Assembly: GCF_026262505.1 (NCBI RefSeq) | Contig: NC_067204.1 | Coordinates: 14,650,522-14,714,521 of the forward strand | Direction of reading: 5' to 3' | Origin: Trichomonas vaginalis G3 | Taxonomy: Eukaryota; Parabasalia; Trichomonadida; Trichomonadidae | Length of the DNA: 64,000 nt | Shown here: positions 40,172 through 50,435 of the stretch, in pieces | Position numbering within the stretch: position 1 is the stretch's first letter | Layout: each line of letters begins with the position of its first letter | The notes under the pieces: model-generated | The model's input: the letters and a program-made list of their open reading frames with translations, nothing else | Database searches by the model: none | What the model was told of the DNA's origin: nothing | Program-made: the position numbers and the translations under genes

Positions 40172-41267
40172 ATGAGTATAACAACTAATTCATTGAAATC
40201 TTTAAAGTTCACTAATTCAGAATTAGAAAATATTTTAGAAAAATTTGGAGACGGTTCTTATCCAACATATATGCAGAATGTGAAAGAGTTTTCCAGATTG
40301 TTGAATGAATTTAAATATAACGGACCAATTACTAAAAAGGCTATAATGAGATATTTATATCCCAAAAAAGTTGAAAAACCTAAAGAACCTGATGTTTTCC
40401 CTGAATATTATGAAGAACGGATTAAACAAGATGAATATTATAACGATGAGATTGAGAAATTGGAACAATTAAGAAAAGAAATAGATGAAAAAATTAGTGA
40501 ATTAAGAGAAGTTGAAAATGAAGTAGAGGGTTTAATGAATATCCCAGCTTCAGAATCAGAAGTTCAAAAATCACATGAGGAAAGATATAAAAATTACTTT
40601 TTGGAATCTACTAAAAATTTATTAGATGGTGATATCGACGAAACACTTTCAGAAGAAGGCACAAAATTTATTCATAAACATAAGCTTCTGTTTATTGACG
40701 ATGAAGATTATCCATGTATATTACTTTCACCACCTCTTGATTCTGAGAAATTCAAAAAAGCTCTTAAAAATGTGACATATGCAACTAATACAATTAAGAA
40801 AGAAAGAGATCATGATATTTACACAAATTATTATTTAAATAAATGTACAGGTGTTGATAAATTTTGATTTGTTAGATAAAATATCAAAAGAAACAATTGG
40901 TACATATAAAATTTTATGCGATTGTTTTCATTATTGAGATACCAATAATGTTTCATATGAAAGAACAGCACCGAAGGAAGACGAAGTTGAAAGGTCTATA
41001 CCATTCGTTATTAAGAACATAAAAGATATGAAAACGTATAAGCATTATATTTATTCATTTATTTCAGAAAAAATGGAAGCAACCCATAAAACATCATCTC
41101 ATCATTTTATAGCTATTCATACATTCCTTTTCAAAGTTGTGAAATTAAATAAGACAGGAATTAGATTTAATGTATCAGGGTACGCATTCTTGAGTAAATT
41201 AAAATGTATTCGTCACGTCGCAGATGATAAAAATTTATGTGTTCTTAATTCATTTTATGGACTTTAG
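40172..41267 (+). pseudogene. Maverick protein upstream of polymerase, element 2, frameshifted
   Basis: It starts at ATG 40172. The first 70 residues differ from element 1, then the sequence from KPKEPDVFPEYYEERIK on is the same. Losses near 40862 and 40925 break the frame; it is readable again at 41028-41267 (HFIAIHTFLFKVVKLNKTGIR). Confidence 0.8.
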
Positions 41268-41322
41268 CCCCGGACTTTAAAAAAAATAAACTTTATTTTT
41301 ATTTATTTTTATTCTTACATAA

Positions 41323-44300
41323 ATGAACAAAAACGGAACAGCTAAAATGAATGATAATCAAATAAGAGCCGAAGGTAGAAGGTTATTTAAACGCTTCTAT
41401 AACATTCCTGATGGTGTTAATCCTAAAACTCGTAGAAGCTATTTAAATGAAGCAATAGATGCATATGAAGGATTTGACATTTCATCAGAAAGTGAGAGGT
41501 TAGCAAGAATGTTAAACGTTAATATTGATTTTTATTATTGTGACCCTCAACCAGAAGACGTAGACATTAACAAGGTAGACTTTCCATTAGTGGAATCAAT
41601 AATGATAGATCCAGAATTTGAAACAGTAAATATTTTATTAACACTGAGTCCATGTGGAAAACTTCACGCTGACAGAATAACAGACGTTGAAGCACTCACC
41701 GGCTATAAAGTTTGTCCATTTTGTAAAGAAGAAGTTTATTCTATCCGTGATGATCCAGAAAGGAAAAACCAAAGAAGATTTTTAAAGCATTGTGAGAAAT
41801 GTAAAGAAAATAATGGAAGATTAATTCAAGACGTTCAATTGCAAAACACACAACAACCATATGCACCACATATTACGAAACAGAAGATATATCAGTGGCT
41901 ATTAGCACATAATTTGCAGGAATATTATCAACCAACAAGATATTATATTACTTTTGACTTCGAAACATTAGAGACTAAAGAAGAACTTCAACTTTCTGAA
42001 TGTGCAACTTTGAACGCTTACTTAAAACCATTTATGGTATCATCAACGGTTAAATTAAACGATAAAACATTTACGAGGAATTTTTGCTTAACATCAAGTG
42101 ATTCGTTCATCTCTGATTGGATTGAATTTTTATTTTCAACCTGTTCATTAGTTGCTAAATCAAATATTGAACAATATGAAGAATTAATGAATACATTAAA
42201 TGAGAAACAAAAGGAAGCAATGAAAGAGCTTTTAGATGAAGAATTTTAAAGTGAATATCATTGGTTTTAATTCGGGAAAGTTTGATTTAAATTTAATTCT
42301 TCGTGATTTAAATACTGCAAAATGGAAGATAAAATCAATGCTGGGTTCTTCTTCTCAATTTAAGCAAGTCATAGTAAAGAAAACAAACTGTCCATATGAA
42401 TTAAGATTTATTGACATCAGAAATTATATAGTGGGTGGGACATTAGACCAATTCACTCAAGATTTCGGAAACAATAAATCACGTGTTAAATCCTTTTTCC
42501 CTTATCAATTCATCACATGGGAGAATTACGAAGAAGAATTATATAAAGTGGAACCATTCACTCAAGATTCATTTTATTCAGCATTAACTCAAGAAACTAT
42601 ATCCGATTCAGATTATCAAATATATCTCAATGATGCTAAAAATTTTGAGAATAGATTAGAATATTTTATTCATTATTGCAATAAAGATGTTGAAATTATG
42701 ATTGACCCAATCGATAAAATTATCGAAGAAACATTTGTTTATAAAATTGACATGCTTCATAATCTTTCTTTATCATCGAATGCTTCAATGATTCGTTACG
42801 CTTTAGCATATAACGACTTTAATCCTAATGAAAAATATCCTGAGGAAGAGATAGAATCAAGTTTTGAATTAACAAAAAAGTATTGGAAATATAAAATTGA
42901 TTCATATAAGAAACAAGATGAAAAGGTGAAAAGAGATACTAAAAATAATGTTTCAATGGATGATTTTCAATACTATCACGATTTAATCCTTTCATCTAAA
43001 TGCAAAATGTGTGGTAAAGCGTTTACATATGTAAATAAACCAACATTGGATAGAATCGATAATGAAAAACCACATACCAAAGAAAATTGTCAGTTAATGT
43101 GTTGTTATTGCAATGTCGTAAAATCAAATAAAGATGAAGATGTTCAACGTTTAAGAATCAATTTAAGAAATTATGCATTAAAAAATAATTTACCAATGAC
43201 TTTAGATTCAGTTGAAGCTTATCACATTCTCCGTAATGGAATTACTGGTGGTCTATCAAATGTTCAACATAGAGTAAATCTTAAAGGAATCACGCACATT
43301 AATAAACTTTCATATAATCCAGAAACTAAAACTGTATCAAATGAGGACACCACCAACATTATGACTCATTTCGTTGGTGTTGATTTTAATTCATTATATC
43401 CTTCATCATTTTCATCTAATCCTCATGATTTCATTCAATATACTGACCATAAAATGTATATGCCGGGAAGATTGAATGGTATTATCATTTGTGATACAGC
43501 AACAAAGAAAGCAAAAGCACTGGGAATAATTAAGAAGAAAAATACTTTATTCGTGGCTGAAGTAAAGGGTCACATTGATGAAAAATACATTAATGATTAC
43601 ATAAACTTTTTACCGATAATAAGAAACTTAGATATTATCACAGATGAAAAAACAATTGGCAGTTTTATGTATAATTACATGAAATCAAACAATCTACCAG
43701 TTGACCTGAAACAGAGAAAATTAACTCAGTTAGCATCAACACACAACCAATATCAACCATTTTCTTCTTATTATCTTTGGTATCTAATAGACAGATTTCA
43801 TTTTATCATCGATGACATTCAATCAATTTTAACATTTACTAAAAACACTTGTTTTAATGAATTTGCGAACAAATTTATGAACGAAAGACAAAGGGCTGAA
43901 TTAGAAGGAAATAAAGGAAAAAGTTTATTTTGCAAGATTTCACTTAATGGATCATATGGTTACGATGCAATGAATACACAAAATTACACAAAGACTAAAA
44001 TAATGAATGCACAGAAGGCACGCGTTGCATGTATGTCAAATAAGTTTAAAAACATAAGAGAAATAGGTGAAGATACATATCAAATGATGCTTAAAGATAG
44101 ATTTTATAGATGTGATACATGTTTACAAGAGGCATTCTTCACTTTAGATAATGCTAAATACTGGTATTTGGTTTTCATTTATGATTTTATGTATAAATGC
44201 ATGAATGTTAATCGTTTTCATTTCATTGAAGGTGATACTGATTCATCTTATTGGGCAATCGCTGGCGACCCAAATCTTCCTAACACTCAAGCATTTCAAG

Positions 44301-44761
44301 CAATTGTTACTGATAAACAATTTTATGATAAAAACATTTACAAATTCGCACCTTTTGATTTCTTTTGTTTTGATGAGAAATTTAAACCTAAATTAAAGAA
44401 TAAAGCTGAAGAAAAAGCGCATGAGAAGAAGTTATTGGGTTTAGCAATTGAGAAACAAGGTGATCACATGGTTGCTTTATGCCCCAAGTGTTATACATCA
44501 TTCAATGGTTCAATTGATGGAAGTGATTTTAAAAAGATTGCACAAAAAATGAAAGGAGTTAGTTTACGACAAAATAAACAATTAACACCTAAAAATTATT
44601 TGGATATAATAAATGATAAAGTGATATTTGATGGTCAGAATATTAATTTACAACTTAAAAACGGGTCGATGACTCGCTTAACAATCGGTAAGACTGCATT
44701 AACAGGAGCACACACTAAGGCTGTATGTTGTGAAAATGGATGTTGTATGCCGTTTATTTAA
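41323..44761 (+). CDS. Protein-primed DNA polymerase B, element 2 (one frameshift)
   Basis: It starts at ATG 41323. The first part (308 residues) has a CPFC...HCEKC zinc site (about 131-160) and exonuclease motif I FDFET (211-215). A 2-nt loss at about 42243-42249 moves to a second frame (42236-44761, 841 residues). That frame has exonuclease II GFNSGKFDLNL, III YCNKD (147-151), an HNH-like module (256-292: CKMC, LDRIDN, PHTKENCQLMCCYCN), motif A DFNSLYPS (383-390), motif B SLNGSYGY and motif C EGDTDSSYW. The two frames overlap by 14 nt. It would replicate the element by protein priming. Confidence 0.9.
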
Positions 44762-44763
44762 TG

Positions 44764-44835
44764 AAATGCCACAGAAGAGACAAAAGGAACTGTTAATGAT
44801 GGGCACCCTTAAACATTTATTTTATTTTTATATAA
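44764..44835 (+). other. Short gap with a possible micro-ORF
   Basis: MPQKRQKE starts here and in element 1 (23153), but the two copies continue differently, so coding is doubtful. Confidence 0.25.
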
Positions 44836-46404
44836 ATGAATAATGTAGATTTAGAAAATTTAATTGATGATTTAGTACTTAATCAAAATTTTATTAGTTA
44901 TTATGAATTAAAAATATATCTCCAAAAATATGATGAAAATATAACGGATGATGATATGGATTATTATTATTCATATTATGATAATGAATTTTTGAAATAT
45001 CATGATAAAATAATTTCTAAAATTAAAGATAAAATTAAAAATAATGAATATACAAAGGGAAAAACTAAATCACAACTTAAACATTTGAAAGATTTCAAAA
45101 ATGAAGCATTAACAGAAAAAGATATTGATGAATTATATAATTTATATAATCCTGAGTCGCAAAAAACAGAGAAACAAAAGGCCCAGGTCATTCAGACCAT
45201 AAATGAAGCACGAGCTTTAATTTATGATTCATTAGTTAAACCATATTCAGCCCGACTTTTAAATGAAGATCAACTTTTGGAATTCATCCTTCAACATAAA
45301 CTCGAAGCGGGAAAGTATATCAAACATTTATATACATCATATTTAAAACAAATGAATAAAATACATCCAGAATTAATGGAAGGAGGAATGAAATCCAAAA
45401 CTTCATCATCCAAAATCAAAGCAGATAAAATTAAACCACTTGCAACACCAAAACCTCCTTCTGTTAATACTTCATCATCCAAAATCAAAGCAGATAAAAT
45501 TAAACCACTTGCAACACCAAAACCTCCTTCTGTTAATACTTCATCATTCACTTTATTATATCCATTTCAAACATTAAAGAAACAAAAAGATTTTAAAAAG
45601 GGTTTCAAGATATTAAATAAACCAACTGACCCAAAAATTCAACCGTTAAAGGAAAAATTTAGTCGCCCCTCATTTGCACCATATCCATATTCATACGAAA
45701 TCGATCATTTAGAATATTCAAAAGGAAACGTTACTTATTTATTTGCCATTAACATTAACACTAGATATTTATATTGCATTCCAGTGAAAGGGAAAACAGA
45801 ACAGGAAACAAGAAGAGCTATTCAATACTTACTAGATCATGAAAGAGTAGATAATATCAGGGGTGATAGTGATAAAGGATTTCAGGCAGCTATGGCTCAT
45901 TATTTCCCACAAATTAATTTTTACTTTTCATCCTCTCCATATACGTTTCATAATAAAATAGTTGATGCGGTAATGAGAACTCTTAGAGATGCGTTAGGGA
46001 TTAACGGTCAGATATACTGGGATGGAAATCATGACTCCATCATACAGCAGTTAGTATATTATTACAATAATACATGGCATAGAACTATAAACATGAAACC
46101 AGTGGAAATGAAAAATGATATTTCAAAAGAATGGGAATATATTAGAAAGCAAATGGAAAGGTTAAATGATGTTAAACGTGAACAAATTAATTCGGGGCTC
46201 ATGAATTTTAAACAAGGAGATAAAGTTTTGATTCATCTCGATTATGGAAAAACTGATAAATCAATGACAAAAAGAAGACGAAGATTTGACACAATAGCTG
46301 AATTTGTTAGATATATTAACGGTAATGTATTAGTTGAGGTTAACAATAAATTAATAGAAATTCCGATTTATTTTATTACTTCATTATATTTAAATAATAT
46401 TTAA
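44836..46404 (+). CDS. Maverick integrase, element 2 (intact, 522 residues)
   Basis: An N-terminal acidic/helical region and a Lys/Pro linker with a 69-bp tandem duplication precede the retroviral-type core. Core landmarks are YEIDHLEYSKGN (D290), RGDSDKGFQAA (D346) and HNKIVDAVMRTLRDAL. At the third catalytic position an Asp (D377) stands where Glu is usual, in both elements. The C-terminus has an SH3-like GDKVLIHLDYGK and RRRRFDTIAEF segment. It would insert the element and make the 6-bp duplication. It lies downstream of the polymerase in the same orientation. Confidence 0.88.
   Translation: MNNVDLENLIDDLVLNQNFISYYELKIYLQKYDENITDDDMDYYYSYYDNEFLKYHDKIISKIKDKIKNNEYTKGKTKSQLKHLKDFKNEALTEKDIDELYNLYNPESQKTEKQKAQVIQTINEARALIYDSLVKPYSARLLNEDQLLEFILQHKLEAGKYIKHLYTSYLKQMNKIHPELMEGGMKSKTSSSKIKADKIKPLATPKPPSVNTSSSKIKADKIKPLATPKPPSVNTSSFTLLYPFQTLKKQKDFKKGFKILNKPTDPKIQPLKEKFSRPSFAPYPYSYEIDHLEYSKGNVTYLFAININTRYLYCIPVKGKTEQETRRAIQYLLDHERVDNIRGDSDKGFQAAMAHYFPQINFYFSSSPYTFHNKIVDAVMRTLRDALGINGQIYWDGNHDSIIQQLVYYYNNTWHRTINMKPVEMKNDISKEWEYIRKQMERLNDVKREQINSGLMNFKQGDKVLIHLDYGKTDKSMTKRRRRFDTIAEFVRYINGNVLVEVNNKLIEIPIYFITSLYLNNI
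45403..45540 (+). repeat. 69-bp tandem duplication in the integrase linker
   Basis: Two copies (45403-45471 and 45472-45540), each encoding SSSKIKADKIKPLATPKPPS and three more residues. Element 1 has one copy, so the duplication is recent. Confidence 0.9.
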
Positions 46405-46424
46405 TTTTTTTTATTTCGTAAGAA

Positions 46425-46697
46425 ATGAGTGACAACAAAGCATCCAAGAGTCCAGACAATGAATATAAAAAGAAACTAAACAGAATTAAATCAAAAATAT
46501 GCTATTACAAAAAGAAGCCGCAATGTGGTGGGGTTGAAAACTATCAAGAGAGGAAAGAAATAATCGAAAAATTAAAAACTTACCGTTCAATCCTTAAACT
46601 GAGTGAAGCAAAAATAAAAGAATTTAATAGAATAAATAAATTGATTAGAAGAGATGAATTTAATAAAGATGAATTTTTAAACTCAATCCAAATTTAA
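46425..46697 (+). CDS. Small basic Maverick protein (90 residues)
   Basis: The Lys-rich N-terminus includes NEYKKKLNRIKSKICYYKKK, followed by a C-G-G turn, and the C-terminal half is helical (RSILKLSEAKIKEFNRINKL). The positive charge suggests nucleic-acid binding, perhaps DNA packaging. It follows the integrase by 20 bp. Its stop overlaps that of the convergent 54-residue gene. Confidence 0.65.
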   Translation: MSDNKASKSPDNEYKKKLNRIKSKICYYKKKPQCGGVENYQERKEIIEKLKTYRSILKLSEAKIKEFNRINKLIRRDEFNKDEFLNSIQI

Positions 46698-46858
46698 TTT
46701 TTATTTTTCTTTGACAACATCTCTCTTTCCATCATTACTGCATAACCACATTTTCTCAGTTTTAGTGGTTTGTTATTTTTAGCAAGTTCTTGCATCATTT
46801 TTATCATTTCCTCCCTTGTTATGATTCGTGGTAAATTTTGAGCTTGTGGGGTATTCAT
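46694..46858 (-). CDS. Small basic Maverick protein (54 residues), element 2
   Basis: It is nearly identical to 25069-25233 (differences LAKNNK and KKNKN). It starts at ATG 46858; its leader is part of the 32-bp direct repeat that borders the cargo bay. Confidence 0.65.
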   Translation of the reverse strand: MNTPQAQNLPRIITREEMIKMMQELAKNNKPLKLRKCGYAVMMEREMLSKKNKN

Positions 46859-46867
46859 TTATGATAA

Positions 46868-46899
46868 AAATAAAATTTTGTTATCAGTTATTTTATCAT
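46868..46899. repeat. 32-bp direct repeat, left border of the cargo bay
   Basis: It starts AAATAAAATTTTGTTATCAG and is identical to 50733-50764. It contains the leader of the 54-residue gene. Confidence 0.85.
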
Positions 46900-46933
46900 T
46901 AATGGTTTTTAGGTTCTTCAATAATTAATTCAA

Positions 46934-47012
46934 ATCATAACACCATGTTTGTTTACCGTCTATTCTTCTCTGATGTTGTCATTACTGTCTTTACATACAA
47001 AATAAATAAAAC
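46934..47012 (-). pseudogene. Relic of a second helicase end and KilA-N start
   Basis: About 46934-46975 repeats the 3' part of the helicase gene at 48138-48190 (RRIDGKQTW region). About 46977-47012 repeats the start region of the KilA-N gene at 47660-47695. This suggests an earlier tandem array trimmed by recombination. Confidence 0.65.
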
Positions 47013-47056
47013 TAACTTTATTTTCTGACTTTCACAAAAGACCAAAAATAAACGCT

Positions 47057-47667
47057 TTACATGTATTTTTCAGCAACTTCGTCAAATAATTTTATAGCTT
47101 TATCTATCTCATCTACTTCAAACGTTTCTTTACCTTTCGTGGGAGCACCATACATTTTCTCAAAAACTTCAAGCAGTTCTGTTTCAGCAGCTCTCATATC
47201 ATTAACGAACACAACCTTGACTCTATTGACTGTACTGTCATATCTTTGAGTTATATTATATGTCCTTCCTATCTTATATCTTTTGTGTTGAAGTCCTTCG
47301 GTTTCTGAACGATGTAAAGTAAGCCTTCACTGCAACGTTCCGTATCGAATGAACCATGTGTTATGAAGTTATATCCAACAACTGGGTCTAACCATAACAA
47401 AACTATTGGTATAAGACTTTTGTCTATAAGATATGCTCTTGTTCCATGAAATGCTACTGATATCATAAGCTCAGGATTTCTTGTCAAAATTTTCTGAGTA
47501 GAAGCAATTCTAACCCAGTCCTTTGTTTTCTTTCCAGAAGGTGTTATAATGTCTGACAAAGAATATTTGTTGTATTTCTTTGAGTATCTTACGTTTAAAT
47601 CACCTATTCTAACCACTTTGGTGTCATTGTCTATCTTTCTAACTGTTTCAAACTCAATGTTTGTCAT
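47057..47667 (-). CDS. KilA-N / T5orf172-type protein, one frameshift
   Basis: It starts at ATG 47667. Residues about 20-110 fit KilA-N: KDWVRIASTQKIL, then FHGTRAYLIDKSLIPIVLLWLDPVVG. A base appears lost near 47275, where the written frame ends at 47269. The other frame continues RYKIGRTYNITQRYDS and RAAETELLEVFEKMYGA, the pattern of the T5orf172 (GIY-YIG-like) domain, to TAA at 47057. KilA-N proteins of large DNA viruses and phages bind DNA, and the KilA-N plus T5orf172 pairing is known there. A regulatory or nuclease role is inferred. Confidence 0.7.
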
Positions 47668-47710
47668 TACTGTCTTTACATACAAAATAAAAAATAAATA
47701 AAAATAAAAT

Positions 47711-47985
47711 TCATTATTTTTGAAGAACTGAAGGTGTCACTATGTCACTATGTGTCACTCGGTTATTTAAATTCTCTGAAAAATGATGACAACATGACAT
47801 TTTGACAACATCATAGGTTCTTCAATAATGCTTCATGAATGCCTTCCTCATTAATGTTTTTAGGTTCTTCAATAATTCATTATTTTTGAAGAACTGAAGG
47901 TGTCACTATGTCACTATGTGTCACTCGGTTATTTAAATTCTCTGAAAAATGATGACAACATGACATTTTGACAACATCATAGTGG
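47711..47985 (+). repeat. Inverted repeat left of the helicase gene, with iterons
   Basis: It is the inverted match of 50436-50723. It holds two copies of a unit of about 115 bp: a 31-bp palindrome (second copy 47864-47894), then GTGTCAC/TATGTCAC/TATGTGTCAC iteron-like steps, then ATGATGACAACATGACA. The repeated GTGACA boxes beside a replicative helicase look like an origin. Confidence 0.8.
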
Positions 47986-48026
47986 GATTAATGCAAAAAT
48001 AAATTCCAATCGTACTTTATAAAGCA

Positions 48027-48054
48027 AGACCTTCAGGTCTCGCCGCTTAGCGGC
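48027..48054. repeat. Double micro-hairpin forming the end of the helicase gene
   Basis: AGACCTTCAGGTCT (48027-48040), C, then GCCGCTTAGCGGC (48042-48054), followed by TCAT. The stop codon and last residues (EPLSGET) of the helicase are encoded by it. Confidence 0.85.
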
Positions 48055-50369
48055 TCATTTACAGGTATTTCATCGTCAGTAAATGAATCCTCATTATCGT
48101 TTGGTTCAACCTGTTTATATAATCCTTTCATTTCTTCTTTCAAAACATAATACCATGTCTGTTTACCATCTATTCTTCTCTGTTTCTTATCACATTTATC
48201 CTTAATACTCATTTGGAAATTCTTGTCTTTCATGTCTGATGGTTTGCAGAATAGAGCATTTTTACACGTCATACCTACACACAATTCATCATAATGTGTA
48301 TTTATCCATACATCTAAAGGATTTGTTGATAATTCAATTAAATCTTGTTTGGCTTCAGTCATCGGAATGATTCGTACATTAAATGATGAAAGGTCATATT
48401 GCATAAAATACGTCAGTAAATTATCATAAAATTCCTTAGTGCATGAATTCATCAAATTCTTGAAGTAATCAAATTGACCCTTAAATTTACCATTAACTCT
48501 TAAAACTACATATCTTCTGTCTCCAACTTCAATTTTGACAGGGTAGACGTTATTAGTTACGAAAATGAAGTTTGCAACGTTCTGAGCAGTTCTTCTGGGT
48601 TGATTCTTTTCATTAATTCTAATCTCATTATCCGTTATAATTGATTTCAAAGCGTTGAAGTTTGCGAGTCTATCTTCACCTACATTCTTGAGTTCATTAA
48701 GTACAAGAAACATTTTATTCTCAACTACTGAATTGAAATTACCCGTTAGCTCACCTATTTCGGTAATGTTTTTGCATGAATAACCAGCGAGAAGTTCAGA
48801 AATAATGTCTGTAAATCTGTTTTTACCTGTTCCCTGAAGTCCTTTCAAAATAATTGTTGTTTCATTCTTGATTCCAGGATGTTGAATCATTGATGCAATC
48901 CAGCCGAGAAGGTATTTATACACTTCATCGTTATTATCACAAATGACTTCTTTAATGAAATTCATAAACATCTCAATTTTTGAGTAATCTGGTTTTTCGA
49001 GAACGTTGTATTTATAACCTTGAAACGTTGAGAAAACATCGGGGGAATCAGATTTAAAGCAAACACCCTTAACGGTTAATGAAGACAATTGATTTAGTAG
49101 TACATCCCATGCTGTTATTGTTTTACCTTCTTCTTTAAATAATTTAATCATTTTAAGTGACTCTTTCATGTTTGATTGAAGAACGAATGATATTTGATTC
49201 ATTTTGTCGTGTATGTTGTAATCTTTCTGAATGAAATATTTGTTTCCACAATCTACGAAACGGATTACACGTGATAAATCCTCAATTACTTCAGAACTGT
49301 TTTTATACTGATGATTTTCAGCCTTGCGTCTAATATCTGTTATCAAAAACGAGTCATCAAGTTTGATATCAAATGTTATTTTTGGCTTACGTAATAAAGG
49401 TAAAACATATTCATCATAATATTCCTTTTGATATAGTTTTAGAATCTTCACTAAAACAAATGGAGAAGTCATTAAATGTGCATATCTACAACGTGCTTTT
49501 TCAAAATTACTTTTTGCATTTTCTGTTAAATTGCAGAAGTTATAAACGTTGTCGTATGCTTCATTAATTAAATGATTAGGTAACGAATTAATAGCTTGAA
49601 ACAGTGTGAATAATGTAACTTCTTTTTCTAAATTCATGTTTCCACCGTCATTATGTACTTCAAAATCACTCATGCCATCAACTATGCTTTGAGCAAGTTT
49701 ATCGTCAATGTTTACATCTTTGTTTTCATTCATGATAGTCTTTATTTCTTCATTCTTCTGTTCAACTCTTACCTTAATATTCAAATCATTTAATATATCA
49801 TTCACTGTTCTAGTTAATGTTGAATCATAACTTCCACGAATGAATGAGTATGTATTGATTGGTTCTGTTGCATTCTTGCGAACTCTTGAATCAGCCATAA
49901 CCACTAAAGAACGTTTTGAATCATCCATAGAAGTCATTATATCAATATCATAATCATTGCAGGAATAACATTTAATCATTCTGTTCGAAACTGCATAGAA
50001 GAAATTAGTGTTGCAATAAATGTGAAGACCTCCTGAAGCTGTTTTAACGATAACATCTTTATCCGAAAGTTTTGATAGAATGTCTTTTCTAACTGTTTCT
50101 TTAAGTTCATCATTGTACGATTTATTGATATCAACATCTATAATCGTTAAATTCGAAATTTTATTTACTAATAAAGCCATACCAGTTTTCCTTCCTCTTC
50201 CTCCATCGTATTTGAGGTAGTTATGTAAATCAATCTTGTTTTCACCAATTCTTTCGTTGAGGGTTTTAGTTTCTGCCATAACTAATTCCTCAGCTAATTT
50301 CTCAACTAATGAATCAATAACTTTTTCATCAGAAACGATATAGTTGCTGTTGTTGTTTGTTGCTGTCAT
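48033..50369 (-). CDS. Primase-polymerase / SF3 helicase (D5/NrS-1-like)
   Basis: It encodes 778 residues with an intact frame from ATG 50369. The N-terminal archaeo-eukaryotic primase domain shows IIDVD (D78, D80) and SGGLHIYC (H116). The C-terminal part follows the DUF5906/D5 pattern: YLLGWIASMIQHPGIKN, Walker A KGLQGTGKN (about 509-517), Walker B MFLVLNE (553-559), and SF3 motif C FIFVTNN (601-607) followed by a GDRRYVVL arginine segment. Such proteins start and drive DNA replication in viruses and plasmids. Mavericks normally rely on protein priming without a helicase, so this gene is an addition. Confidence 0.88.
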   Translation of the reverse strand: MTATNNNSNYIVSDEKVIDSLVEKLAEELVMAETKTLNERIGENKIDLHNYLKYDGGRGRKTGMALLVNKISNLTIIDVDINKSYNDELKETVRKDILSKLSDKDVIVKTASGGLHIYCNTNFFYAVSNRMIKCYSCNDYDIDIMTSMDDSKRSLVVMADSRVRKNATEPINTYSFIRGSYDSTLTRTVNDILNDLNIKVRVEQKNEEIKTIMNENKDVNIDDKLAQSIVDGMSDFEVHNDGGNMNLEKEVTLFTLFQAINSLPNHLINEAYDNVYNFCNLTENAKSNFEKARCRYAHLMTSPFVLVKILKLYQKEYYDEYVLPLLRKPKITFDIKLDDSFLITDIRRKAENHQYKNSSEVIEDLSRVIRFVDCGNKYFIQKDYNIHDKMNQISFVLQSNMKESLKMIKLFKEEGKTITAWDVLLNQLSSLTVKGVCFKSDSPDVFSTFQGYKYNVLEKPDYSKIEMFMNFIKEVICDNNDEVYKYLLGWIASMIQHPGIKNETTIILKGLQGTGKNRFTDIISELLAGYSCKNITEIGELTGNFNSVVENKMFLVLNELKNVGEDRLANFNALKSIITDNEIRINEKNQPRRTAQNVANFIFVTNNVYPVKIEVGDRRYVVLRVNGKFKGQFDYFKNLMNSCTKEFYDNLLTYFMQYDLSSFNVRIIPMTEAKQDLIELSTNPLDVWINTHYDELCVGMTCKNALFCKPSDMKDKNFQMSIKDKCDKKQRRIDGKQTWYYVLKEEMKGLYKQVEPNDNEDSFTDDEIPVNEPLSGET

Positions 50370-50435
50370 TTATATAGGAATAAAAAAATAAAAATAATTT
50401 TAAAACTAACTTTATTTTTGGGCTACATCAAATTT

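Noticed and set aside
47061-47249. Ser-rich plus-strand frame of 62 codons
   Set aside because: It lies antisense to the T5orf172-like second half of the KilA-N gene.
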